Positions 4,969 through 13,348 of a stretch of DNA of 51,102 nt are shown here, in pieces. The stretch's first letter is position 1, and each line of letters opens with the position of its first letter. The notes beneath the pieces were generated by a model. That model was not told where the DNA came from and did no database searches. It saw only the letters and a list, made by a program, of their open reading frames with translations. Source of the DNA: a virus. The stretch spans positions 1 through 51,102 of IMG/VR virus record IMGVR_UViG_3300042382_000381. One strand, 5' to 3'. Position numbers and translations under genes: made by a program.

Positions 4969-7900
4969 TCAGCTTATAATAAAGCGCTGGTATGCACGAA
5001 TCAACCAGTCAATTGGTAGTGCATTCAACTCTGGGTCCACTACAAACAACCACTTGTCATGATTACCCATAGGCTTGGCAGTCTTGGCAATGAAGCCTTG
5101 ACGGAACAGACGGAGCATCTTGCGGTCTGTGTATGCCTCACCCTTCTCTTTATCACTCTTCTCAAGAGTTTCTACCAGCTTCTTGGCCCAGTCCTTGGTT
5201 GTTCCGTCTGCAGTTACAGCATAGAACCACTGAGTGATTTGAGCAAATTCAGTTGCTGCAAGCTTACGTTCCTCGTTGTCCATGGCCATGTTGGCAATGC
5301 ATGCTGGCATATATGGAGTGTTTGCCCATTCAAGCAATTCCTTGTAAGCTGCACGTACAATTGCCTCACGTACTTGCATCATCTCAAGAATTGGAGAGTT
5401 CTCCTTATCAGCCACAAATGAGAAGTTCTTGCCCCAATACTTGAATTCAATACCAACGCGCATAGGTACACGCTTTGACTTAATCCAGTACTGGTCAATA
5501 CGTCCACCAGTAGATACCATCCACCTCTTGATTTCACGATAGAACTCATCACCAGACTCAGAGATAAGCTTCATGTCACCTGGTGTACCAAGGCCTTGCT
5601 GCACAGCGTCAATGATCTGCTCGTTGGATACAAGCTGGTCAGTGATTACTTTACCGGTAATTGCATAGGTCAGCATCTTAGGGAGTACTGTTGCACCGGT
5701 ACCACCAGGCATTGCAGATGCAGACTTACGCATGCGTACCTCGTCTTCAATACTGTACACATCACCAATCTCAAGTGTCGATGCTCCTGGCAACTCTTCA
5801 AATGAGTAGTTGATCCTGTTATTCTTCAACATGTTGCTGAGCTGCTCAACCTTAGCCCTGAGCTCTGCCTCAATCACAGTTGGCACATTGCCGTATGTGT
5901 GATAGCAGTGTTCAACTTCACTAGGAGCTACTGGAATAGCACTCCATTCACCAAAGTCGTTAGGGTTACGCATAAGCAATGCCTTATAAGAACGCTTACC
6001 TTCTGCATTCACAAAGTCACGGATCATTACGTTGATCGAGTCATCCAAGTCAGGACCACCGTGGTTAGGATAGTTCTCTACAAAGAATTCACCTGGTACC
6101 ACAAAGCAGTGTGTCTTATCATGGTAGAAGCCCTGCATACCTTTATTATTAAACTTGTATCCAAAGATTTCAAGTACTTCACGAGTCATGATGTGTGCAC
6201 GATATGCAAATGGCACTGGCATACGAGTACCAACACCACGCTGAGTTGCAGCATCACCTTCAGGAACCATCTTACCTTCTGGGGTAAGAATACCGAACAT
6301 CATTGCCACACCACGAGCCTTGAGATACATAAGTAGCTGACTGGATTCAATACCAAGGCCAATCTCATTCAACTTATCAGCAAGTTGGTCAATCCGCTTG
6401 ATCATGGAGTTCTTGTTAGGGTTCATGTCATCTTCGTTATCGATGTTCATGGCAACTTCCTTCCTCCAATCAGAGTCTGAACCATTCTTGTAGTTGTCCA
6501 CAAGTTCATTCATTGCATGCTGAAGAGTTGACAACATGAGCCATGGATCAATCACACCCATAACATCACGGTAGATTGCCAATGTCAAGTCATCAGAGGA
6601 CAACGGGAGCTTGCCATAGCTACCTTCTGCAGTTGCCCAATACCATCCGTCAGTCTTGATCTCAGCTTTCACGTTTGGTGTAAAGGTACGAATGTCATAC
6701 CCGTTCATCATCTTGTCTGGAAGCACAATGGCATTACCCTTGATCAAGCCCTGTGGCGTGAGTACACGGAGTTGCACAATGCTCATTTTACCAGACTCAA
6801 CACGCTTGATCATGGATTCTTTCCATTCGTCAGATGCGTTTTGGTTGTTCTCAATCATATTGACCATGATAGTCCTGCTGACTGCACTGATGCCGTCAAC
6901 ATACTTCTCATCAACTCCAAGAACTGCTGGATCCATGATTTCAACATCAAGGTTATTGTAGAGTCCATACATGCAACTCTGACGTGCAAATTCCTGTGAA
7001 CGCTTGGCAAACTTCTTACTGTTACCAATAGTCAATCCAATCTTGTTGAATGCATCCAACCAACCATTATTATTATTCACAATGATAGTGAACTGATGGT
7101 CTGCGGTTGACCAGCGGATTACTGTATCTGGTGTGATTTCATCCTCTGGCAATGGTGCAGCTGTGATAAGGCTATGCTTGATGTTGCGAACCTCTACACG
7201 GTATCCTTGTGGGAAGAATGTGTCAAGGAATGCAAAGCTGTATGCACCCTGCTTAAATTCTTCTTTCACTGATGCATCCATTCCTGTCAATGGCATTGTT
7301 GTAATTAACCTCATGTTACCTCCGATAACTTTCATACCGCCATCAATCATTGGGTCGCTATAACCCGATTCATAAGCAGCGGTCCTCCGTTGGATATATT
7401 CACGTGTGATCCCATACTTTGCACAAAGCTTGTCAAGCATAAGGGTGCACACATTCTTTTCTTCAGCAGGTGTGTTCTTGTGGTCTTCACGGCTCTTGAT
7501 GCCCTTGATCTTTGACCACACCTTGTCTGATATTCCATCAACAGTTGTGACCTCCATCACCTCCTGCCAGATGTCCATATAATCGACAATTCCATGGAAG
7601 AATGTCTGTGTATTTCCTGGCACGTACATTGCTACCTCCTTCTTTGTTTGTTCGATGATTGTATTCATTGGTTTCTCTTCTTTCATTTGTTGTGGGTTGT
7701 TTGGTGTTTTAGGCATGTCTTTACCGCTTTCTCCTCCGTTGTCCTTCAAACTATCTCTAATTTCCATAAGCATTGCTCCTAGCATGTTTTTCCCGGTAAC
7801 ATCATTGCATACAGTTCCGCATATACATTGACCCCAGAAATTGTCGTGCCAAGTGTTGGTTTCAATTAGCTCAACATCTCCAGTTGCCAGTAGTTTGGCT

Positions 7901-9156
7901 GCAAGTTCAGTGCCAGGTTCAAACTTAATGACTAATGCATGCCGCATAACATCCATTTTAATTTCGTTCCAATCTTTGCGTATTGCAAATGTCCTTGCAA
8001 ACTTCTTCGCCTCAAAGCCATTCATTGATTTGATTTGTTCTCTGATACTTTTATTTTCAGTTTTCATAGCCATATAGAACGATTCAACACACTTGTATCC
8101 AACAATATCAACTGGATACATGTTCGACAGAAACTTGTATTCATCTTGCTTAAACATAGGTACAGCTTTCATATCTTTGTCCTTTTCTGTTGGGTTCATT
8201 GGTTCTACTGGGCCTTCGGTGTTCTTCATATTTCCTCCTTCAGGGTTGATAATAAATGTTTTAATTCCATTTGTTCTGCAATAGTTATAGCACTGTGCAG
8301 TACCTCTGCTTGTAGGGTTATATACCCACACCACATCAGCACGGTCAGCCATCCATTCATTGCGTACAAAGTTTGAGTGCTTGCCATCAACATAGATGTT
8401 CTTACCACATACATAGTGGACAGCACCTGTGTTGTTTGCATAACGAGCCAGCTCCTGGAATGTATCCATGCGGTCAATCTTAAGCACTGAGTTATTGCGC
8501 CAGTAGTAGGCAGAGTAGCCTTTGTTAGGAATTGCTGCAATGAGTGTTACTCCAACGCACATAGCTGCACGTGCAAGAACTTCATCAAAGCCTTCTGCCA
8601 TTCCAGAGATAACAACCAGATTGTCACCGTGCTTAGCCTTGGCCTGTGTGAGCAGGTCGATAAGGTACTCTTCTACCTTGTTCATCTTGTCTTCATCATT
8701 GACGAGAGACCGTGATCCAGTCCCTGCAATTACGAACTTGCCATCAAGTTGTGGCATATCTGATACTTTCATTACCTTCTCCTTTGGTTGTGGTTGTGGT
8801 TTCATTACTTGCTCCTTTGGTTGTGGGTTTGGTTGTGATTTCATGTTCTCTTCCTCGCTTTCGTTGTGGTAGTTTTTAATAAGTTGAGCCAACAATTCAC
8901 CTGAGTAAACATACGCATGCAAATTTCCATTGCTTTCAAGCTTGTATATATCACCCATTTTCTCACACACTGCAAATCGAATACCTTCAGTGTAGATCTG
9001 CCTGTACTCTTCAACACTGCACTGCCAGAATACATCTTCGTCATGCCATTTAATAATGGTGTTGGTTGTTGTTGGTGTTGACATTGCTGCTACCTCCTTG
9101 GTAGTTGTTGGGTTGTTGTTTAATTGAATATTCATTGGTTCATCTCCCTCTTGCAT
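4969..9156 (-). CDS. 1,395-aa multidomain protein: SLOG, NADAR and large unknown C-terminal region
   Basis: Residues about 25-105 are a small unknown domain. Residues 137-305 are a SLOG/DprA-like Rossmann domain (GTGSR, SGMAEGFDEVLARAA, RNEWMADRADVVWVY). Residues 330-475 are a NADAR domain (FLSNMYP, VESFYMAMK, LLATGDVELIE, WHDNFWG). Residues 510-1395 are unrecognised. NADAR proteins remove ADP-ribose from guanine and related adducts; SLOG domains bind nucleotides in conflict systems. The C-terminal part contains GPDLDDS (about 1034-1040), faintly like the metal-binding DxDGD of two-barrel RNA polymerases, which is only a hypothesis. The start at 9156 has AAAGGGG upstream. Each domain is also preceded by its own ribosome-binding site and in-frame ATG (9084, 8805, 8772, 8229, 7629, 6450), so shorter products are likely. 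Confidence 0.75.
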   Translation of the reverse strand: MQEGDEPMNIQLNNNPTTTKEVAAMSTPTTTNTIIKWHDEDVFWQCSVEEYRQIYTEGIRFAVCEKMGDIYKLESNGNLHAYVYSGELLAQLIKNYHNESEEENMKSQPNPQPKEQVMKPQPQPKEKVMKVSDMPQLDGKFVIAGTGSRSLVNDEDKMNKVEEYLIDLLTQAKAKHGDNLVVISGMAEGFDEVLARAAMCVGVTLIAAIPNKGYSAYYWRNNSVLKIDRMDTFQELARYANNTGAVHYVCGKNIYVDGKHSNFVRNEWMADRADVVWVYNPTSRGTAQCYNYCRTNGIKTFIINPEGGNMKNTEGPVEPMNPTEKDKDMKAVPMFKQDEYKFLSNMYPVDIVGYKCVESFYMAMKTENKSIREQIKSMNGFEAKKFARTFAIRKDWNEIKMDVMRHALVIKFEPGTELAAKLLATGDVELIETNTWHDNFWGQCICGTVCNDVTGKNMLGAMLMEIRDSLKDNGGESGKDMPKTPNNPQQMKEEKPMNTIIEQTKKEVAMYVPGNTQTFFHGIVDYMDIWQEVMEVTTVDGISDKVWSKIKGIKSREDHKNTPAEEKNVCTLMLDKLCAKYGITREYIQRRTAAYESGYSDPMIDGGMKVIGGNMRLITTMPLTGMDASVKEEFKQGAYSFAFLDTFFPQGYRVEVRNIKHSLITAAPLPEDEITPDTVIRWSTADHQFTIIVNNNNGWLDAFNKIGLTIGNSKKFAKRSQEFARQSCMYGLYNNLDVEIMDPAVLGVDEKYVDGISAVSRTIMVNMIENNQNASDEWKESMIKRVESGKMSIVQLRVLTPQGLIKGNAIVLPDKMMNGYDIRTFTPNVKAEIKTDGWYWATAEGSYGKLPLSSDDLTLAIYRDVMGVIDPWLMLSTLQHAMNELVDNYKNGSDSDWRKEVAMNIDNEDDMNPNKNSMIKRIDQLADKLNEIGLGIESSQLLMYLKARGVAMMFGILTPEGKMVPEGDAATQRGVGTRMPVPFAYRAHIMTREVLEIFGYKFNNKGMQGFYHDKTHCFVVPGEFFVENYPNHGGPDLDDSINVMIRDFVNAEGKRSYKALLMRNPNDFGEWSAIPVAPSEVEHCYHTYGNVPTVIEAELRAKVEQLSNMLKNNRINYSFEELPGASTLEIGDVYSIEDEVRMRKSASAMPGGTGATVLPKMLTYAITGKVITDQLVSNEQIIDAVQQGLGTPGDMKLISESGDEFYREIKRWMVSTGGRIDQYWIKSKRVPMRVGIEFKYWGKNFSFVADKENSPILEMMQVREAIVRAAYKELLEWANTPYMPACIANMAMDNEERKLAATEFAQITQWFYAVTADGTTKDWAKKLVETLEKSDKEKGEAYTDRKMLRLFRQGFIAKTAKPMGNHDKWLFVVDPELNALPIDWLIRAYQRFIIS
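6448..6467 (-). promoter_or_regulatory. Internal RBS and start in the 1,395-aa gene
   Basis: GGAGGAAGGAAGTTGCC-ATG, encoding WRKEVAM. It would start a 493-aa product (residue 903 onward) that carries the DLDDS motif. Confidence 0.5.
7627..7641 (-). promoter_or_regulatory. Internal RBS and start in the 1,395-aa gene
   Basis: AAGGAGGTAGCA-ATG, a consensus site encoded within KKEVAM. It would start the region after NADAR at residue 510. Another ATG lies at 7668. Confidence 0.6.
8227..8241 (-). promoter_or_regulatory. Internal RBS and start before the NADAR domain
   Basis: GAAGGAGGAAAT-ATG, encoded as PEGGNM at residues 305-310, exactly between the SLOG and NADAR domains. It would give a free NADAR protein or NADAR plus the C-terminal region. 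Confidence 0.65.
8770..8818 (-). promoter_or_regulatory. Two tandem internal RBS-start modules before the SLOG domain
   Basis: CCAAAGGAGCAAGTA-ATG (ATG 8803-8805) and CCAAAGGAGAAGGTA-ATG (ATG 8770-8772) are near-duplicates. They encode the repeated linker QPKEQVMK / QPKEKVMK. The second starts precisely at the SLOG domain. Confidence 0.65.
9082..9099 (-). promoter_or_regulatory. Internal RBS and start near the N-terminus
   Basis: AAGGAGGTAGCAGCA-ATG, encoded as KEVAAM, gives a start at residue 25. This may be the main start, with the upstream 24 codons a leader. Confidence 0.6.
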
Positions 9157-9182
9157 TACTCGACCCCTTTCTTGGCGCTACA

Positions 9183-11318
9183 CTACTTGGTCTCCTTTTT
9201 GGTTGTAAGGGTGTTGTGCATCCACTTGCGGATGTTCTTATCCATAGCTGGTTCAAGCTCAGCATTGTACTTACCACGTAATTCTTCTACATGGTAATCC
9301 TTGGTGAGACGTGCATGACCAATCCATTCATTGGTATCTTTGTCTTTAAAGCCAATAATGTAGCATTCTTTATTAGCTACTCTTTCGTTGTACGCAGTGC
9401 CAATGCAGTTACCTTGTGCTGCACCCCATTCAACTAAGTCATGAGTTGTCTTTGGTGCTACAAATATAACTCCTGGCAATACCTCTTTGCCATTGAACGA
9501 GTTAATCAGCTTAGTGTTAGGAGTCTTTCGTTCAACTTGTGCATACTTGCGTGCCTCAGCAATAACAAAGTTATGTATCTCTTCTGGGTTCATCTTCTGC
9601 TGTTTAACATGAGCCACAATAGTCTTGCGCGCATTACCAAGAGGAATCTTCTTCCAGCTGTTCATTGTGTCAACAACTATGTCCACATGGTATCGTGTAT
9701 CACCAAGTGTTTGAGCAAGATATCCTTGGTACCACTTAATCGTTGAGTTCCTAAATCCAAATGTCTTAAAGAACTTATTGAAGTGATTTATTTCTTCAGT
9801 TGTAACATTAACAATTGCATCAACATGATATCGTTTTGTCTTATGATTAAAGTATCCGTCCCAACTTGCTTGCCTGTCTTTGTCAGCATCTGTTGCAACC
9901 CAGTTCTTACCTAGTTCAGTATCTGTTACAACCCAAGAAATATCCACATTGTCAAAGAACTCTCTTGGGAACAACTTAAACATTCTTACAAGAACAATTG
10001 CAGCTTGTAGTTCCTGGAAGTGCTTGAGCTTCTTCATGCCTCCAAATGCGTTCTTTGTTAATCCCTCTTGTCCAGTCTTACCATAAGCCCGGTTAAGTAT
10101 ATCTACCAAGCTAGTCCTTCCATTAATCCAATACATGTCTCGTGCGTTAAAGTCATGCAACTGATTAAAGGCAGGTGTGCTAATGGCATAATTGGCTTCA
10201 GCATCTACCTTCGGCAAGTATTCAGCTATTGGCATTACATCTTTCTGTGAGTACATGCCTTCAAGCATCTCCACTATGTGCTGAGTAATGTAACCTATTT
10301 CATGTGCATGAAGCTTGCCAAACTCTTTTTGCTGCTGAAGTGATTGCCCCCACTTAATAGCCTTAGTCTTGGTATCTTTCACGAGCATTCGTACACCAGA
10401 AGGAGTCTTTGTTACAATCAGGATATGATTAAAGTTTCTCCTATGCGGTGGGATACTGCTATTCTTTGCAGATCCAGTCTTTGACCTATAGCTAGACTTA
10501 TTGGCGTATTCTTCATTGGCCAAATAGCATGAAGTAGTTGAGGTGTTCATAATCCACCCAGTATCAGTTTCAATTAACCTAACTTCATATACTGTAGACC
10601 ATTGACCCAGCTCTGCAGAATGTTCAGTCGCACGGAATTGATTAAATGTCCGTGTGTAATAACCATAACGATCCCAACGCTCTACCGTAGGCACAGTTTC
10701 ATTATTATATCCAAAAGGATCATAAATGTCATTTGCGTGGTAGATTGCATTAACAATTTCAAATGCAGACATTTCATCTGCTGGTTTCATCTTACCTCTT
10801 TCTTCTGGTGGTGTAAACATTTCATTCATCTCCTCTAGTGTTGTTTCTGGACTTTTCATTGCTTTCATGGCTATTACCCTTTCGTTATTGTTGTTTGATA
10901 TTGCTTGCATGTACATTGCATTGATTGCTGGATCTTCTAGCTGCATTTCTTTTCCTCCTTGTTTGATTATGGCTATTACCACAAATGCATCTTGTGTTCT
11001 ATATGCTCCACTGCTCCATCCATCTACTGAATCGTCGTGCCAATCTGGATATGGCGCATCATCGTCATGGAACATTGTGGCTGGATCAAATGGTCGGACC
11101 AAATAAACATTGGCAGTTCCACCATTCTTTAGTGCTGCATTAGCTGCATATCGTTCAGCTTCTGTGATGTGGATAGTTGCATGAGCAAAGTCTTTCAACT
11201 GCTTGAGATATTTAGTTGAGTAGTTAATTGTTCCACCATGTTCAATAGCAGGGAGGATAAGGTCTCCCTCATTAAACTTGCGGTTTGTTCCGTGGAACAG
11301 GATTGTTGGCTTATTCAT
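9183..11318 (-). CDS. 711-aa protein: Arr-like ADP-ribosyltransferase domain plus PcfJ-like C-terminus
   Basis: Residues 1-120 match rifampin ADP-ribosyltransferase (Arr)-type enzymes: FHGT at 8-11, GD at 18-19, NYSTKYL, VYLVRP, and SGAYRTQDAFVVIAII near 107-122. Arr enzymes transfer ADP-ribose from NAD; H9 and a Tyr near 33-36 are the expected NAD-binding residues. The middle region is unrecognised. Residues about 622-700 look like PcfJ: GNCIGTAYNERVANKECYII, then VEELRGKYNAE. The start overlaps the stop of the upstream gene (TAATG) with AAAGGAG. An internal AAGGAGGAAAAGAA-ATG at 10946 falls exactly after the Arr domain, so a separate second product is likely. It is transcribed just ahead of the NADAR gene. 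Confidence 0.7.
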   Translation of the reverse strand: MNKPTILFHGTNRKFNEGDLILPAIEHGGTINYSTKYLKQLKDFAHATIHITEAERYAANAALKNGGTANVYLVRPFDPATMFHDDDAPYPDWHDDSVDGWSSGAYRTQDAFVVIAIIKQGGKEMQLEDPAINAMYMQAISNNNNERVIAMKAMKSPETTLEEMNEMFTPPEERGKMKPADEMSAFEIVNAIYHANDIYDPFGYNNETVPTVERWDRYGYYTRTFNQFRATEHSAELGQWSTVYEVRLIETDTGWIMNTSTTSCYLANEEYANKSSYRSKTGSAKNSSIPPHRRNFNHILIVTKTPSGVRMLVKDTKTKAIKWGQSLQQQKEFGKLHAHEIGYITQHIVEMLEGMYSQKDVMPIAEYLPKVDAEANYAISTPAFNQLHDFNARDMYWINGRTSLVDILNRAYGKTGQEGLTKNAFGGMKKLKHFQELQAAIVLVRMFKLFPREFFDNVDISWVVTDTELGKNWVATDADKDRQASWDGYFNHKTKRYHVDAIVNVTTEEINHFNKFFKTFGFRNSTIKWYQGYLAQTLGDTRYHVDIVVDTMNSWKKIPLGNARKTIVAHVKQQKMNPEEIHNFVIAEARKYAQVERKTPNTKLINSFNGKEVLPGVIFVAPKTTHDLVEWGAAQGNCIGTAYNERVANKECYIIGFKDKDTNEWIGHARLTKDYHVEELRGKYNAELEPAMDKNIRKWMHNTLTTKKETK
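10944..10961 (-). promoter_or_regulatory. Internal RBS and start after the Arr-like domain
   Basis: AAGGAGGAAAAGAA-ATG, encoded as QGGKEM, at residue 125, right at the end of the ADP-ribosyltransferase domain. It would start a 587-aa product ending in the PcfJ-like region. Confidence 0.65.
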
Positions 11319-11632
11319 TATTTGTCTCCTTTGTTGTTAATGGTTCGATATGGACGGCCATACTTTTCAATGAAGATGGCGTTCACTATTGCCATACCTT
11401 CTTCAAATGTGCATGGTTGATCATCAAGACCAAGAGGTAGTTGTGCACCACCGTTAGTCCTCATGTTCTTCTTTGCTGCTGCTTGATTCATTGTCTTCCT
11501 CCAGTTAATCTGCTTTATTAGCCTTGCAGCTTTCAATGGAGCATTTACTTCCTTATGCTTAGGACAGTTCTCACTGCGTAAGCATTGCTTACCTTCTTTT
11601 GTTACTGAAGCACATCGTGGTGATGTACGCAT
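11318..11632 (-). CDS. Small zinc-finger-like protein, possibly two fused genes
   Basis: A 104-aa protein with AAGGAGGATAATC before ATG. Residues 7-27 carry C-x8-C-x5-C-x2-H spacing (CASVTKEGKQCLRSENCPKH), like small metal-binding domains in phage proteins. Residues 48-104 (MNQAAAKKN... FEEGMAIVNAIFIEKYGRP) have their own ribosome-binding site GGAGGAAGACA-ATG at 11489-11502, so a 57-aa second product is likely. The stop overlaps the start of the 711-aa gene. Confidence 0.6.
   Translation of the reverse strand: MRTSPRCASVTKEGKQCLRSENCPKHKEVNAPLKAARLIKQINWRKTMNQAAAKKNMRTNGGAQLPLGLDDQPCTFEEGMAIVNAIFIEKYGRPYRTINNKGDK
11489..11502 (-). promoter_or_regulatory. Internal RBS and start in the 104-aa gene
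   Basis: GGAGGAAGACA-ATG encoded as WRKTM. Same style as the internal starts of the two long genes downstream. Confidence 0.55.
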
Positions 11633-11681
11633 GATTATCCTCCTTAGGATAGTTTGTGCTAGAGGTTATCCTTCTAGTCAT

Positions 11682-11719
11682 AAAAAAAATATCCCCAGGG
11701 ACCGAAGTCCCCAGGGATA
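11682..11719 (-). terminator. Strong Rho-independent terminator
   Basis: A 13-bp stem (TATCCCTGGGGAC with GTCCCTGGGGATA, G-T pairs included) closes a TTCG tetraloop and is followed by eight T on the minus strand. It ends transcripts from the 11749-12207 gene, so the fused-domain operon below must have its own promoter. Confidence 0.92.
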
Positions 11720-11748
11720 CTCTTATTACCCGTGTGTGTATAAGGTTG

Positions 11749-12207
11749 TTATTTCCTTATTTTTGTTTTGCTGCTGGATTGTGGACGAGGCAAGCAGTTG
11801 TGAACACAAAGACTTGTGCTCGCGCTGTTACCATGGCATTGAGGGCCATGTTTCTTGTCCACCTTGGAGCGACGCTTCTTATTTTCCAACTCCTCTTGAA
11901 ACAAGAGTAATTGGTTAAGATTATCGTCCTCTAAGCAATCATCGAAGGAATCATCAATGTCATCAAAGCGTTCGCTATCTGTAATAGCTAAGCCTTGACG
12001 GATTGAAAGCCCATCTTTGACCAACTTATCCATCTTTATTTGCAACTCTAATTTATCTAGAGCAGCAACAAAGTGGTCAGCTGCATCCTGGATAAGATCC
12101 TGGATAGCTGCCTTCTTCTTGTCCGCAACAAGAGTAAGCACAGCAGAGATGATCTGCGGTGTGTATACTCCGATGAAGAAGACAAGAGCCAATGTATATA
12201 TCGTCAT
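11749..12207 (-). CDS. Membrane-anchored acidic/basic hypothetical protein
   Basis: A 152-aa protein starting MTIYTLALVFF (ATG 12205-12207, GGGAGGT upstream; a longer frame has no site). One hydrophobic segment at residues 3-30, then a helical region (KKKAAIQDLIQDAADHFVAALDKLEL), an acidic stretch (DDIDDSFDDCLEDD) and a basic tail (KKRRSKVDKK). Topology suggests a cytoplasmic domain behind one N-terminal anchor. Family not recognised; holin or exclusion protein are possibilities only. Confidence 0.6.
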   Translation of the reverse strand: MTIYTLALVFFIGVYTPQIISAVLTLVADKKKAAIQDLIQDAADHFVAALDKLELQIKMDKLVKDGLSIRQGLAITDSERFDDIDDSFDDCLEDDNLNQLLLFQEELENKKRRSKVDKKHGPQCHGNSASTSLCVHNCLPRPQSSSKTKIRK

Positions 12208-12310
12208 AGTGTACCTCCCAGTACCTAATAGATATACACACACGGGACTCTATGTTTAACCTGCTAGAGTTAACGCAGGGATCATGAATTTAACGTCTAC
12301 CAATAGACGG

Positions 12311-12336
12311 GGCAGTTTAACGACGTACCCAGGTCG
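12311..12336 (-). repeat. 26-bp intergenic direct repeat, copy 1
   Basis: GGCAGTTTAACGACGTACC (plus strand) followed by C and AGGTCG; 25 of 26 bases match copy 2 at 12647-12672. It lies 6 bp past the stop of the LysM-like gene. An adjacent CGTCTA-CCAA-TAGACG hairpin lies at about 12294-12309. Confidence 0.75.
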
Positions 12337-12341
12337 ATTAC

Positions 12342-12611
12342 TTACTTAGTTGGGAATATAACCAATTGTCCGTGACGGATCTGGTCTTGCCCACCATTGA
12401 ACTCGATGAGCTGACTTATTCTGTCCTGCTTGTTCAACCCGCCCTTGCAATCAGCTTGGGAATCAAGGGTCCAGAAAGAGTCGCCATAAGTAGCAACGAC
12501 ACTATCCTTACTGCAGGTTACTGACTGAACACCCCATATACCGAACAAGCCAATGGCAAGGCCGGCAATAAGGGCAACTAACATACCAACAAGCGCTTTG
12601 CCTGTAGACAT
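12342..12611 (-). CDS. Membrane-anchored LysM-like protein
   Basis: An 89-aa protein with AAGGAGATATCC before ATG. Residues 5-30 form a membrane anchor or signal segment (ALVGMLVALIAGLAIGLFGIW). Residues 40-89 resemble a LysM domain: YGDSFWTL, then RISQLIEFNGGQDQIRHGQLVIFP, matching the usual GDTLW...ISQLVEWNG...GQ pattern. Two Cys (33 and 55) may form a disulfide outside the membrane. LysM binds peptidoglycan, so a role at the cell wall (exclusion or lysis) is plausible. Confidence 0.65.
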   Translation of the reverse strand: MSTGKALVGMLVALIAGLAIGLFGIWGVQSVTCSKDSVVATYGDSFWTLDSQADCKGGLNKQDRISQLIEFNGGQDQIRHGQLVIFPTK

Positions 12612-12646
12612 GGATATCTCCTTTGTTTGTGGTTGATTATAAGGTA

Positions 12647-12672
12647 GGCAGTTTAACGACGTACCTAGGTCG
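12647..12672 (-). repeat. 26-bp intergenic direct repeat, copy 2
   Basis: Second copy, between the 12684 stop and the LysM-like gene. On the minus strand a perfect TATAAT (within CTACCTTATAATC) starts 5 nt after the repeat, so it may be part of a promoter, although no TTGACA-like -35 is present. Confidence 0.75.
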
Positions 12673-12683
12673 TAGGTAGCTAA

Positions 12684-13259
12684 TTAGCTAGCTATCCTGT
12701 ATATGCACTTATGGATGTTGATACCATTGTGCTCTAGTATCCACTGGCGTGAGTACTCAGGAATGCGCTCATTCTGCATCATTTCCCTGTACTGCCATGA
12801 TCCTAGTTTTGTCATGGTGGTTACCTGTATCTCACCTCGGTTACCTGATATGTAATTCAGCCAAATTACAGTACCATTCTCCTTAGCGAATACGTAGTAT
12901 GCACCGTTACCAAACAGCACACGATTAGCCATAGCAGCCTCCACCAATTGAGCAACGAAGTACTCCATTGATGAACCAGTATGTGTAGCCTCATAGCTCT
13001 CTGTGTGTGCTGTACGTAGGAAGTCAAGTAGGCTAGATGCTACATGGTGTTCAGTGTGCATGGTACCCTCGTAGTGAGGCACCTCTTCTACTGTGTTGTG
13101 TATAGTATCTACTACTAGCTTCTTGCCATACTCATTGATGTACCATAGGGCACCATTACCGTAGTAATAGCGTCCCTCTAGTGCAGCGGAGATTACCCGC
13201 ATGAATAGGTCATATGCTGTATCTGACAGCACATGTTTGTTGGTTGTGTAAGTAGCCAA
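12684..13259 (-). CDS. Hypothetical protein with internal duplication
   Basis: A 191-aa protein starting at TTG (13257-13259), with AAGGAGG 8 nt upstream. Two similar units: residues about 10-60 (AALEGRYYYGNGALWYI) and about 100-150 (AAMANRVLFGNGAYYVFA). Each has a helix, then a GNGA turn and beta strands. This indicates an old tandem duplication. No family recognised. First gene leftward from the divergent control region, so probably an early gene. Confidence 0.65.
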   Translation of the reverse strand: MATYTTNKHVLSDTAYDLFMRVISAALEGRYYYGNGALWYINEYGKKLVVDTIHNTVEEVPHYEGTMHTEHHVASSLLDFLRTAHTESYEATHTGSSMEYFVAQLVEAAMANRVLFGNGAYYVFAKENGTVIWLNYISGNRGEIQVTTMTKLGSWQYREMMQNERIPEYSRQWILEHNGINIHKCIYRIAS

Positions 13260-13348
13260 GTAAGGCCCTCCTTAGTACACACTATTAAGGCTTGTGTGTC
13301 TCCTAGTTAACTTGTTTGACTTGGGTTAACCAATAACCAAGGGTCACA

